Assembly: GCA_965276665.1 (NCBI GenBank)
Contig: OZ255620.1
Coordinates: 2,542,001-2,606,000 of the forward strand
From: CAWGJC01 sp965276665
Lineage (GTDB): Bacteria; Pseudomonadota; Alphaproteobacteria; Acetobacterales; Acetobacteraceae
Direction: 5' to 3'
DNA: 64,000 nt
A program made the translations under genes and the position numbers. The notes beneath the pieces were generated by a model that made no database searches, was not told where the DNA came from, and was given only the letters and a program-made list of their open reading frames with translations. Of this stretch, positions 32,222 through 40,125 are shown one piece after another (the stretch's first letter is position 1; the number at the start of each line of letters is the position of its first letter).

Positions 32222-32602
32222 ATGCTCACCGATGCACAGCGCACGGATGCTCGCCGGTTCTGCGGCTATCCGGCCTATGGCGCCGGCGCCGCCGGCAACA
32301 TGGGCTGGCGGTTCTTCCAGGCATACGGCGCGCTGGAATACCGGTTGTCCAATCTCTCGGATTCGGAAAACGCGGTGATCACCACGATGCTCGCGACGCT
32401 CACCGCGCTCGAGCTCGCTCTGGTCTCGTCCTCCGACAATCTCGACACCGCGTCCGCCGCCGCCTGGACGCACAACGCCTCCGAGCTCGCCGACCGCACC
32501 CAGCTTCTCGAGGGATGGCAGCGCCGGCTCTGCGCGTTCCTCGGCGTACCGCCCGGTCCCGGCATCGCGCAATCGGGCGGCAGCATCGCATTGGTGGTGT
32601 GA
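32222..32602 (+). CDS. Head-tail connector-region protein
   Basis: 126 residues from MLTDAQRTDARRFCGYPAYG. Conserved-looking features are the N-terminal DARRFCGYPAYGAGAAGNMGWRFF, a helical middle (ALEYRLSNLSDSENAVITTML) and C-terminal LCAFLGVPPGPG. Similar proteins sit after the capsid gene in related prophages; probably a connector or head-completion protein. Stop overlaps the next start (TGATG). Confidence 0.6.
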   Translation: MLTDAQRTDARRFCGYPAYGAGAAGNMGWRFFQAYGALEYRLSNLSDSENAVITTMLATLTALELALVSSSDNLDTASAAAWTHNASELADRTQLLEGWQRRLCAFLGVPPGPGIAQSGGSIALVV

Positions 32603-33237
32603 TGGACCAGACAACGCTCGTGTCGCGCATCGGGCGGGGCAACGGCATCGCCGCGCGCGTGCTCGGCGTCTCGTACGATGTGTTCCGGCCGCGCGGCGCG
32701 CTCAACCCGATGGTGTCGGCGAACCGGCTGTTCCGCCTGCAGGCCTCGTTCAACGTGCAGGAAATGAATTATCGCCGGCCGCAAACCTACGGGCCGGCGC
32801 TGTTCTACGGCATCTTCGATCAGCGCAGGACGCAACCGGGTGATTATCTGAGCGGGCCGGGCGGCGTGTTCTTCATCGCCTCGCAATTGCCACTCCTGCC
32901 GGTGCTCTGCGTGCTGACCAACCGCACGCTGAGCTTCGCGCGGCCGGCGGCGGCGAGTGCCGCCGGCACCAACACCTATGGCGGCGTCACCCTCGGCACC
33001 GCCAGCACTCTCGCGAGCAACTGGCCGGCCTCCGTGCTGGAAGGCGGCGGCGGCTCGCAGGGCCTGCTGCCGGAGGATGCCTCGGTGCCGGGCTGGACCA
33101 TCCTGCTGCCGGCGGCGCCGGTCACGCTGCGCTCGGCCGACCTCGTCACCGACGATACCGGCCGGACCTTCGTCATCTCATCGGCGGAACAGAGCGCGCT
33201 CGGCTGGCGGCTCGCGGTCGCGCAGGCGGCAACCTGA
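32602..33237 (+). CDS. Phage structural protein, connector region
   Basis: 211 residues, TGATG-coupled on both sides. Contains ARVLGVSYDVFRPRGALNPM, FNVQEMNYRRPQTYGPALFYGIFD and a C-terminal beta-rich part (GRTFVISSAEQSALGWRLAV). Family not named; order suggests head-tail joining or neck protein. Confidence 0.6.
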   Translation: MDQTTLVSRIGRGNGIAARVLGVSYDVFRPRGALNPMVSANRLFRLQASFNVQEMNYRRPQTYGPALFYGIFDQRRTQPGDYLSGPGGVFFIASQLPLLPVLCVLTNRTLSFARPAAASAAGTNTYGGVTLGTASTLASNWPASVLEGGGGSQGLLPEDASVPGWTILLPAAPVTLRSADLVTDDTGRTFVISSAEQSALGWRLAVAQAAT

Positions 33238-34046
33238 TGGCCGATCAATCCGATGTGGAGGCCGCGCTGGTCGCGGCGATCTCCGCCGCGCTCTATCCGA
33301 GCGGCACCGATGCGAGCTCGGCGCTCGGCGTCACCGCGCGCGTCTACCGCGGCTGGCCGAACGCCGCGGCGCTCGATGCCGATCTGGCCGCCGGCCTCGT
33401 CAACGTGACGGTGTTCCCGGTCGAGGGCGCGATGCGCAACACCACGCGCTGGCCGAATGACTGGCGCGCCGCCAGCGCCGCGCCGACGCTCACCGTGAGC
33501 CTCGCCGCCAGCACCGCGACCTTCGCCGGCGCGGCCGGCGCGGGACAGCTCGCCGGCGTGCTGGTGGATGACGCGACCTATGTGCATCGCACGAGCGCCG
33601 GCGACACCCCGGCGCTCGTCGCCGCGATGCTGGGCGCGGCGGTGGGCGCCACCCGGCCTGCGGCGGTGGCCGGCGCGTCCCTCACCGTGCCCGATACGCG
33701 GCGGTTCGTCGCGCGCACCGCGGCAGACGGCCAGGCGAGGCGCGAGCTGCGGCGGCAGGAACAGACATTCCGCATCACCGCCTGGTGCCCGACGCCGGCG
33801 CTGCGCGACCAGACGATCATCTGCATCGACAGCGCCCTGAGCGCGGTGACCTTCCTGACCTTCGCGGACGGCGCGCGCGGCTGGCTGCGCTGGACCAGCA
33901 CGGTGACGCAGGACAAGTCCGAGGACGCGAAGCTCTACCGCCGCGACCTGCTCTTCACCGTCGACTTCCCGCTGATGCAGACCGCGATGCAGCCGTCGAT
34001 GCTGTTCGGCGACCTCACTCTCGGCAGCGCGGCCTTCCTCGCCTGA
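33237..34046 (+). CDS. Phage structural protein, tail-completion region
   Basis: 269 residues. VEAALVAAISAALYPSG at the N-terminus, then a beta-rich body ending FTVDFPLMQTAMQPSMLFGDL. Its place directly before the tail sheath gene suggests a neck or tail terminator protein. Start overlaps the previous stop by one base. Confidence 0.55.
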   Translation: MADQSDVEAALVAAISAALYPSGTDASSALGVTARVYRGWPNAAALDADLAAGLVNVTVFPVEGAMRNTTRWPNDWRAASAAPTLTVSLAASTATFAGAAGAGQLAGVLVDDATYVHRTSAGDTPALVAAMLGAAVGATRPAAVAGASLTVPDTRRFVARTAADGQARRELRRQEQTFRITAWCPTPALRDQTIICIDSALSAVTFLTFADGARGWLRWTSTVTQDKSEDAKLYRRDLLFTVDFPLMQTAMQPSMLFGDLTLGSAAFLA

Positions 34047-34079
34047 CGCCGCCCGCTCGGCAAACCCACGGAGCCCATC

Positions 34080-34268
34080 ATGGAATTCTGCCTCGTCGTC
34101 GTGCGGCCATTCGGACCGCACGCCAGCGGTGACACCGTCACCGACCCGCAGGCCATCGCGTCCATTCTCGGCAGCGAGCACATGGACCACGTGGTCCGCG
34201 TGCCAGGTCGCGTGCCGGCCGTGGCGCCGGCGGAGAAAGCCGCCCCGACCACCGCGCAGGAGCACTGA
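34080..34268 (+). CDS. Short protein preceding the tail sheath gene
   Basis: 62 residues, MEFCLVVVRPFGPHASGDTVTD. Small proteins of this kind often sit just before sheath genes in Mu/P2-like tails. The C-terminus is disordered (VPAVAPAEKAAPTTAQ). Function unknown. Confidence 0.6.
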   Translation: MEFCLVVVRPFGPHASGDTVTDPQAIASILGSEHMDHVVRVPGRVPAVAPAEKAAPTTAQEH

Positions 34269-34271
34269 CCG

Positions 34272-35843
34272 ATGCCGATCGTCCAGCAAGGCTCCATCAA
34301 CACCACGGCGCTGATCGTTCCGGACATCTACGTCCAGATCGTACCGCCGCAGAACCTGGTGCTCAACGGCGTGCCGACCGACGTGCTCGGCGTCGTCGGC
34401 ACCGCGAGCTGGGGGCCGGTCAACCAGCCGACCATCGTCTCCAGCATGGCGACCTACGCCGCGGGCTTCGGCCCGCTGATCGCGCGCAAATACGACATGG
34501 GCACGCAGGTCGCGACCGCGGTGCAGCAGGGCGCGCAGAATTTCCGCTGCGTGCGCGTCACCGACGGGACCGACACGGCGGCGAGCACGTCGCTGCTCGC
34601 CGGCACCGGCGGCACGCCGGTGATGCTGACCGCGCGCTATTCGGGCAGCAACGGCAATAATCTCACCGCCGCGCTGGCGGCCGGCAGCCAGACCGGCACC
34701 TGGCGGCTGACCATCACCATGGTGGGGCAGACGCCGGAGGTGTTCGACAACATCGCCGCGCCGAACGACACGAACTTCTGGGCCAATCTTGTCGCCGCGG
34801 TGAACGCCGGCACCGGGCCGTTCCGCGGACCGTCAAATTTCGCGGTCGCGACCGCCGGTCTCGCCACGACGACACCGCCGCAGGTGGTGCCCGCGCAGGC
34901 CTTCGCCGGCGGTTCGGACGGGGCCACGACGATCACCGCGTCGACGTTGCTCGGCCTCGACACGCTGCCGCGCAAGGGGCTCTACGCGCTGCGCAGCCAG
35001 GGCTGCTCGATCGCGCTGCTCGCCGATGCCGACGACCCGACGACATGGACGCTGCAGGCCGAGTTCGGCCTTTCCGAAGGCGTCTACATGGTGCTGACCG
35101 GCCCCTCGGGCGATTCGATCCTGACCGCGATCGCGACCAAGCAGACGGCGGGGCTCGACAGCTATGCCGCCAAGCTGATGTTCGGCGACTGGGTGTGGTG
35201 GAACGACCTCGTCAACAACGTGGTGCGCCTCGTCTCGCCGCAGGGTTTCGCGGCCGGCAGGCTCGCCAATCTCTCGCCCGAGCAATCCTCTCTGAACAAG
35301 CCGCTCTACGGCGTGGTCGGCACGCAGAAATCCGGCGCGCCCGGCTCGCCGCAGGCCACCAGCTACAGCACCGCCGAGCTCGCGGCGCTGATCGGCGCCG
35401 GGATCGACGTGCTCGCGAACCCGCAGCCGGGCGGCTTCTACTGGGGCGTGCGAGGCGGCCACAACTCGTCCTCCAACGCGGCGACGAACGGCGACAACTA
35501 CACGCGGCTGACCAACTACATCGCGGCCACGCTCGCCGCCGGGATGGGGTTGTTCGTCGGCCAGGTGATCAACGCCACATTGTTCAACCAGGTGCGCGCG
35601 ACGCAGCTCTCCTTCCTGCAGAACCTGCTGAACCAGGGCATCCTCGGCTCGACCGACGGCGCGGTGCCGTTCAGCGTGATCTGCGACACCTCGAACAACC
35701 CGTTCAGCCGCACCAGCCTCGGCTACGTGCAATCCGACGCGCAGGTGCAGTACCAGGCGATCAACGAGAAGTTCATCGTCAACATGGAGGGCGGACAGAC
35801 CGTCTCCGTGGCGCGCCAGACCCTGCCCACCGGCCAAATCTGA
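34272..35843 (+). CDS. Contractile tail sheath protein
   Basis: 523 residues. VPDIYVQIVPPQNLVLNGVPTDVLGVVGTASWGPVN near the N-terminus and the C-terminal IAATLAAGMGLFVGQVINATLFNQVRATQLSFLQNLLNQG with VNMEGGQTVSV are typical sheath regions; size and next gene (tube) agree. Forms the outer contractile tube that drives DNA injection, so the particle is myovirus-type. Confidence 0.9.
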   Translation: MPIVQQGSINTTALIVPDIYVQIVPPQNLVLNGVPTDVLGVVGTASWGPVNQPTIVSSMATYAAGFGPLIARKYDMGTQVATAVQQGAQNFRCVRVTDGTDTAASTSLLAGTGGTPVMLTARYSGSNGNNLTAALAAGSQTGTWRLTITMVGQTPEVFDNIAAPNDTNFWANLVAAVNAGTGPFRGPSNFAVATAGLATTTPPQVVPAQAFAGGSDGATTITASTLLGLDTLPRKGLYALRSQGCSIALLADADDPTTWTLQAEFGLSEGVYMVLTGPSGDSILTAIATKQTAGLDSYAAKLMFGDWVWWNDLVNNVVRLVSPQGFAAGRLANLSPEQSSLNKPLYGVVGTQKSGAPGSPQATSYSTAELAALIGAGIDVLANPQPGGFYWGVRGGHNSSSNAATNGDNYTRLTNYIAATLAAGMGLFVGQVINATLFNQVRATQLSFLQNLLNQGILGSTDGAVPFSVICDTSNNPFSRTSLGYVQSDAQVQYQAINEKFIVNMEGGQTVSVARQTLPTGQI

Positions 35844-35867
35844 CAGACGCGGTAAGGAGACAACACG

Positions 35868-36296
35868 ATGTCAGGGACCACTTTCTCGCTCGGCCGCGAC
35901 TGTCAGCTCGTGGTGATGGGGCCGTACGGCCGCGTCGATCTCACCCATGTCACCGGTTTCGAGAGCCGGCAGGTGACGCAGCCGATCCGGCTCGACCGGC
36001 TTGACGGCCAGCAGCTCGCCGCCGAGCTGCCGAAGGGCTGGGAAGGCAGCTTCGACATCGAGCGCGGATCGAGCGATGTCGACGATTTCGTGGCCGCCGC
36101 CGAGCAGGCCTTCCTCAACGGCGGCAACGTGCCGCAGGGCACGCTCTACCAGTACGTGACGGAAACCGACGGCTCCACCTCGACCTATCAATACAACGGC
36201 GTCGTCTTCAAGTTGACGAGCTCGGGCGCCTGGCGGGGCGACGCGACGGTGAAGCAGAAGCTGGAATTCTACGCCAGCACGCGGGCGCGCATCTGA
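35868..36296 (+). CDS. Tail tube protein
   Basis: 142 residues, the usual size of P2/Mu-type tubes. Beta-rich: TTFSLGRDCQLVVMGPYGRVDLTHVTGFESRQ, GWEGSFDIERGSSDVDDF, and the final VKQKLEFYASTRARI strand. Polymerises into the inner tube. TAAGGAGA precedes the ATG. Its TGA overlaps the next ATG. Confidence 0.88.
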   Translation: MSGTTFSLGRDCQLVVMGPYGRVDLTHVTGFESRQVTQPIRLDRLDGQQLAAELPKGWEGSFDIERGSSDVDDFVAAAEQAFLNGGNVPQGTLYQYVTETDGSTSTYQYNGVVFKLTSSGAWRGDATVKQKLEFYASTRARI

Positions 36297-36652
36297 TGAG
36301 CACCGCCCCGAACGCCACCTTCTCGCCCGCCGCGCAGATCATCGCGGAGGCGGAGGCGACATTTCCGGTCGCCGACACGCTCGGCCGCCGCATCACGGTC
36401 CGCCGGCCGACGGCGCTCGACAAGCTCCGCCTGTTCAAGGCGGTGGGGCCGCTGCTGGCGCAGAACGCACCCTATTTCGGCCTGGCGATGCTGGCCGCCT
36501 GCGTGACCGCGATCGACGACGTGCCCGTGCCGATGGCGGCGACCGAGGCGCTGATCGAGAACACGATCTCGCGGCTCGGCGATCCCGGCATCGCGGCCGT
36601 CGCCGCCGCGCTGAAGCCGGCCGAGAGCAAGGGCGACCACGCGGGAAACTGA
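36296..36652 (+). CDS. Tail assembly chaperone, short form
   Basis: 118 residues. Position between tube and tape-measure genes matches lambda gpG / P2 gpE. It contains a core ADTLGRRITVRRPTALDKLRLFKAVGPLLAQNAPYFGLAML. The last codons are GCG GGA AAC TGA, so the slippery GGGAAAC abuts the stop. The short form should be the major product and protect the tape measure during tail assembly. Confidence 0.85.
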   Translation: MSTAPNATFSPAAQIIAEAEATFPVADTLGRRITVRRPTALDKLRLFKAVGPLLAQNAPYFGLAMLAACVTAIDDVPVPMAATEALIENTISRLGDPGIAAVAAALKPAESKGDHAGN

Positions 36653-36828
36653 GCCGGCACCCCGAGCTGATCGACTGTCTCTACCTGGTCAAGCACGGGG
36701 TGCCGTTCGACGTCGCATTCTCGCTTCCCGCCGAAGACCGCACCGAATGGGTGGTGGCGCTCGGCGAGCTCGACGGCCGCCGCTTCGATTGGACGACACG
36801 CAGCTGGCAGCAGGATCCTCCGCGATGA
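36296..36828 (+). CDS. Tail assembly chaperone, frameshifted long form
   Basis: Joined product of 118 zero-frame and 59 shifted residues (177 in all). After the slip the protein continues LSRHPELIDCLYLVKHGVPF, then DVAFSLPAEDRTEWVVALGELDGRRF. The extension is conserved-looking (Trp/Glu-rich, typical T/E' tail that binds tape measure), has no start codon of its own, and ends in a TGA that overlaps the next ATG, all as in known GT pairs. The exact frameshift efficiency cannot be told. Confidence 0.82.
36643..36649 (+). promoter_or_regulatory. Programmed -1 frameshift slippery site GGGAAAC
   Basis: Read in the zero frame as G GGA AAC followed at once by TGA. X XXY YYZ pattern with X=G, Y=A, Z=C, close to the GGGAAAG used by lambda gpG-T. 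The -1 frame is open for 59 further codons to 36828. Confidence 0.85.
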
Positions 36829-37034
36829 CAGCCGCCTCGCCCCCCGATTACGCCGACCCCATCCGCCTCCGCCTGCGCTTCGTGCCGCGCGCCGGCAGCC
36901 AGGCGCCGGAGAATGCGAGCGCCCTCGTCAGAGGGCCGGAATTCGTCTCGCCGGACCAGGCGATGGCGGTCGCGGCCCGGCTGCTGACGGAGCCCGCGCC
37001 GCGCGCGGCGCGGCCGGCGCCCGACACGTCCTGA
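36825..37034 (+). CDS. Small phage protein in the tail module
   Basis: 69 residues; its ATG overlaps the frameshift-product TGA (ATGA), which itself supports translation of the shifted frame. Sequence begins MTAASPPDYADPIRLRLRFVPR and has SPDQAMAVAARLL in the C-terminal half. Function unknown. Confidence 0.6.
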   Translation: MTAASPPDYADPIRLRLRFVPRAGSQAPENASALVRGPEFVSPDQAMAVAARLLTEPAPRAARPAPDTS

Positions 37035-37081
37035 AACGGCCGCGCGGCCGGCGAGTCCCGATCTCCGCATAAGGAGCCTGC

Positions 37082-37441
37082 ATGACGCCACGTGACCTGG
37101 CGGAGCATCTCGCACGCCTCGAGCCCGCGACGACGATGCACGACACGCTCGACGCAGAGGCGCAGCGTCTCGCCGAAGCGGTGCGCGCGCGGCTTTCCGC
37201 CGCGCCCGGGGACGACCATGCGGCGCCATGGCTGCGCAGCGGCGCGCTGCGCGACAGCATCGCGGCGCAGACCGACGGGCTCAATGCCGCGGTCGGCAGC
37301 ACGAGCGAGGTCGCGCTCTACCAGGAGCAGGGAACCGCCCGGCTGCCGCCGCGGCCCTTCCTCGCGCCGGCCGCCGCCGCCGTGGGGCGTGGGATTGCCG
37401 ACGCGGTCGGCGCGGCGGTCGCGGCGCTGCTGCGGCCATGA
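37082..37441 (+). CDS. HK97 gp10-like tail completion protein
   Basis: 119 residues. LARLEPATTMHDTLDAEAQRLAEAVRARL, then LRDSIAAQTDGLNAAVGSTSEVALYQEQGTARLPPRPFLAPA. The Y-E-x-G-T....P-P-R-PF-x-x-PA pattern is that of the HK97 gp10 family, a head-tail joining/tail completion factor. AAGGAG precedes the start. Confidence 0.8.
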   Translation: MTPRDLAEHLARLEPATTMHDTLDAEAQRLAEAVRARLSAAPGDDHAAPWLRSGALRDSIAAQTDGLNAAVGSTSEVALYQEQGTARLPPRPFLAPAAAAVGRGIADAVGAAVAALLRP

Positions 37442-37962
37442 CGCAGATCGTCTGGCCCTTCATCGGGCGCCGGGCCGTTCCGCCCATCGCGAGGATGTCA
37501 ACCATGCCGCTCGACAATCTGCATTTCGTCTTCTGCACGATGGCCTCGCTTCCCGGCTTCGATTTCTCCGGCAGCCAGCTCAGCCGCGGCCGGTTCGACT
37601 ACGCCGATCTCGCCGGCGCGTGCCTGCGGGGCGTATCGGCCATGCAGGCGAGCTTCTGGAAAACGAAGCTCGTGCAGGCGGATTTCAGCGATGCCGATCT
37701 GCGCGGCGCGGATTTCCAGGGCGCCGATCTGCGCAGTGCCCGGATGACCGGCTGCAAGCTGACGGGCGCGGTGTTCCGCGCGACACGGGTCGACGGGCTC
37801 GATCTCGCCGGCGCCGACGGGCTGGCCGCGATGGTGATCGACAGCATCGATATCGGCACCGAGCGCGCGCCCTGCCTGCTGCGTGACGGGGAGGCACGCG
37901 CCTGGCTGATGCAGCAGAGCACTCTGCCGGTGCTCCGGCCCGCGCGGCGGAGCCGCGATTAG
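37438..37962 (+). CDS. Pentapeptide-repeat protein
   Basis: 174 residues from an ATG overlapping the preceding stop; 37504 is an alternative start. The middle has about 14 A(D/N)LxX-type pentapeptides: FDFSGSQLSRGRFDYADLAG, then QADFSDADLRGADFQGADLR and MTGCKLTGAVFRAT. These fold as a right-handed quadrilateral helix; some relatives mimic DNA and bind gyrase. It is not a usual tail gene and sits between the gp10-like and tape-measure genes, so likely cargo. Its TAG stop begins R1 copy C. Confidence 0.8.
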   Translation: MTQIVWPFIGRRAVPPIARMSTMPLDNLHFVFCTMASLPGFDFSGSQLSRGRFDYADLAGACLRGVSAMQASFWKTKLVQADFSDADLRGADFQGADLRSARMTGCKLTGAVFRATRVDGLDLAGADGLAAMVIDSIDIGTERAPCLLRDGEARAWLMQQSTLPVLRPARRSRD

Positions 37963-38086
37963 AGCATTTTCACCTTCGGTGGAGTCGGCGCCGGCCCTCG
38001 CCCCCGCCCGGCCCCCCAACGCGAGCATACTTTCGTGGCGGGCCGGGCGGGGGGCGGGGGCCGGCCGACTTAACTGAAAATGCTCC
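37960..38086. repeat. R1 palindromic repeat, copy C
   Basis: Starts in the pentapeptide gene stop codon and ends taactgaaaatgctcca, mirroring the start. The centre differs slightly (aacgcgagcatactttcgtgg) from copies A, B and D. Lies before the tape-measure gene. Confidence 0.85.
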
Positions 38087-38124
38087 AGCCAGAGCGCGGC
38101 GGGGCCGCGAGCGAGAGGCCGCCT

Positions 38125-39252
38125 ATGAACGAAGCCTACACGATCGGCATCGCGCTCGCGCTGCAGGATGGCGTGTCCGACGGGCTGGCGCTGATCTCGC
38201 GCGAGCTGAGCTCGCTCGACGACGCGATCGCGGTGACCACCGCAGCACTCGGCCGCCTCGCCCAGGCCGCGCAGGCGACGCTCGCCAGCGCCGCCGCCGC
38301 CGCCAAGGCGGTGAACGCCTTGCCCGTGCCGGCCGCGGCGAAGATCGAAGCGGCGCCGGCCGGGCAACCGGCCGCGAGCCCGAAGGCGAGCACGCAAGCG
38401 CCGCTGCCCGCGCCCATCGCGCGGAGCGCGGAACCGGCCCAGATGGCCGCGAGCCCGGCCGCGTCCCGCGCGCCCGGACCCCGCGCCGAATCGCCGCCCC
38501 GCCCGACGGAGGCATCGGCGCCGCCGATCGTGTTGCAAACGCCCGCGCCGCACGAGGCGCCGAGCGCGCCGGCGCCGGTGGTCGTCACGCCGCCCGCACC
38601 GCCGACGGCCCCGGCACCGGCGCCCCCGGTGATCGTGGCTCCCGCAGCGCCCGGCGCGCCACCGGCGAGCCCGGCCCCGGACGCGCCGTCCCACGGCGCG
38701 CCCGAGCGCGACAGATCAGCTGCGGCGCCGGCTTCGGTGCATCATCACGCGGGCGACGTCGCGCATGTGCATCACCATGCGGCGGCGCATTCCGCTGCCG
38801 CCCCGCACGCCCGCGCGCATCCGCGTGCCGAGCACGCCGCGCGCGCGCCGCGCGTCGAAGCGAGTGAGCCACGCCGGCATCGGGACAGGCGGGACCCCGC
38901 CGCGCCGGTCGCAGCGCCCTACGCCTCCCCCGCCGCGCCGGCGCAGGAGACGCAGGCGCGGCCGCCCGCCATGCTGCCGGCGACGGCGCCGTCGGGGCGG
39001 GACGACGGGCCGGAGGCGGGGCTGTCGCCATCGCCAGGCTGGGCCGCGCCGCCACCTTGGTCCGCCGCGCCGGCCGCACCGTCGGGGGGTGCGGGCCAGG
39101 ATTCGGCGATCGGCGGCGACGTTTATCTCGACGGCATGCTCGTCGGCCGCTGGATCGCCGAGCATCTCGCGCGCGAAGCCACCCGGCCGCCTTCTGGCGC
39201 GACCGGGTTCGACACGCGCCTCACCCCCGCCTGGTCAGCCGGAAACCTCTAG
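38125..39252 (+). CDS. Short tape-measure-position protein, Ala/Pro/His-rich
   Basis: 375 residues from MNEAYTIGIALALQDGVSDGLALISRELSSLDDAI, an N-terminus like tape measures. Residues 70-320 are disordered Ala/Pro, with a His cluster (HHHAGDVAHVHHHAAAH). The C-terminal SAIGGDVYLDGMLVGRWIAEHLARE is ordered and typical of tail proteins in related prophages. Tape measure length sets tail length; 375 residues is far below the usual 600-2000 and lacks transmembrane or lysozyme domains. It may be a degenerate or unusually short tape measure. Confidence 0.65.
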   Translation: MNEAYTIGIALALQDGVSDGLALISRELSSLDDAIAVTTAALGRLAQAAQATLASAAAAAKAVNALPVPAAAKIEAAPAGQPAASPKASTQAPLPAPIARSAEPAQMAASPAASRAPGPRAESPPRPTEASAPPIVLQTPAPHEAPSAPAPVVVTPPAPPTAPAPAPPVIVAPAAPGAPPASPAPDAPSHGAPERDRSAAAPASVHHHAGDVAHVHHHAAAHSAAAPHARAHPRAEHAARAPRVEASEPRRHRDRRDPAAPVAAPYASPAAPAQETQARPPAMLPATAPSGRDDGPEAGLSPSPGWAAPPPWSAAPAAPSGGAGQDSAIGGDVYLDGMLVGRWIAEHLAREATRPPSGATGFDTRLTPAWSAGNL

Positions 39253-39936
39253 ATGGCAACGCAGCTTCTACTCGGCCCGGTGCTGTTCGGCGGTTTCGAG
39301 GTGCCGGAGCGGGTGAATTTCGGCGGCGCGCAACGTCTCGCCATCCATCGCCTGCCGGGCGGCGCGCGGGTGATCGACGCGATGGGCCGCGACGATGCGG
39401 AGATCAGCTGGTCGGGCACCTTCGCCGGGCCGGAAGCATCCGACCGCGCGCGGCTCGTCGACCTGCTGCGCGCCGCCGGCGCGCCGCTGCCGCTCACCTG
39501 GGACACGTTCCTCTATTCGGTGGTGATCTCGCATTTCGACGCGCAGTTCAACGCGCCATGGTGGGTGCCGTACCGCATCCGCTGCACCGTGGTGATGGAC
39601 GAGGCGCAGGCGCTCGTCACCGCCGCGCTCTCGCTCGCCGCCAGCCTCACTGGCGACCTGCTGAGCGCCGGGTCCGCCTGCGACGTCTCCGCGCCGCTCG
39701 CCGCCCTCGGCGCACCGGATGCGACGGTCGCGGGAACCGCGGCGCAGGCAAGCGCGCTGTCGAGCGTGCAGGCGACGCAGAGCAGCGTGAGCAGCTCGCT
39801 GGCCGCCTCGTCGGCGGGATTGTCGAGCACTGATCTCGGCGCGCTCGCCGTCACCACCGGCGCGATGGCGCAGCTCTCCAATGCGAGCGGCTTCCTCGGG
39901 CGCGCGGCCACCAACCTCGGCAATGCGGGGAGTTGA
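39253..39936 (+). CDS. Phage tail/baseplate protein
   Basis: 227 residues. The N-terminal 115 (LLGPVLFGGFEVPERVNFGGAQRLAIHRLPGG, ISWSGTFAGPEASDRARLVDLLRAAG, WDTFLYSVVISHFDAQFN, then YRIRCTV) is a compact beta domain like gpU/gp53-type baseplate wedges; the C-terminal half is a Ser/Ala-rich helix. Lies between tape measure and LysM protein, where such a baseplate component is expected. Confidence 0.6.
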   Translation: MATQLLLGPVLFGGFEVPERVNFGGAQRLAIHRLPGGARVIDAMGRDDAEISWSGTFAGPEASDRARLVDLLRAAGAPLPLTWDTFLYSVVISHFDAQFNAPWWVPYRIRCTVVMDEAQALVTAALSLAASLTGDLLSAGSACDVSAPLAALGAPDATVAGTAAQASALSSVQATQSSVSSSLAASSAGLSSTDLGALAVTTGAMAQLSNASGFLGRAATNLGNAGS

Positions 39937-39939
39937 GCG

Positions 39940-40125
39940 ATGACCAGCATCACGGTCGCCGGCGGCAATCTGTTCGCGATCGCCGCGGCGCAGCTCGGCG
40001 ACGCGACGCAGTGGATCAGGATCGCGCAGGCGAACGGATTGTCGGACTCGATCCTGCAAGGGCTGGTGACGCTGCTGATCCCGGCCGTCGACCCGAATGC
40101 CGGAGGCGGCATTGCCACCCAGTAG
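39940..40125 (+). CDS. LysM-like tail protein (gpX type)
   Basis: 61 residues, ITVAGGNLFAIAAAQLGDATQWIRIAQANGL, then LLIPAVDPN: a single LysM-like domain as in P2 gpX. Placed immediately before the hub gene, as in P2. Overlaps the hub gene by 29 bases. Confidence 0.82.
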   Translation: MTSITVAGGNLFAIAAAQLGDATQWIRIAQANGLSDSILQGLVTLLIPAVDPNAGGGIATQ

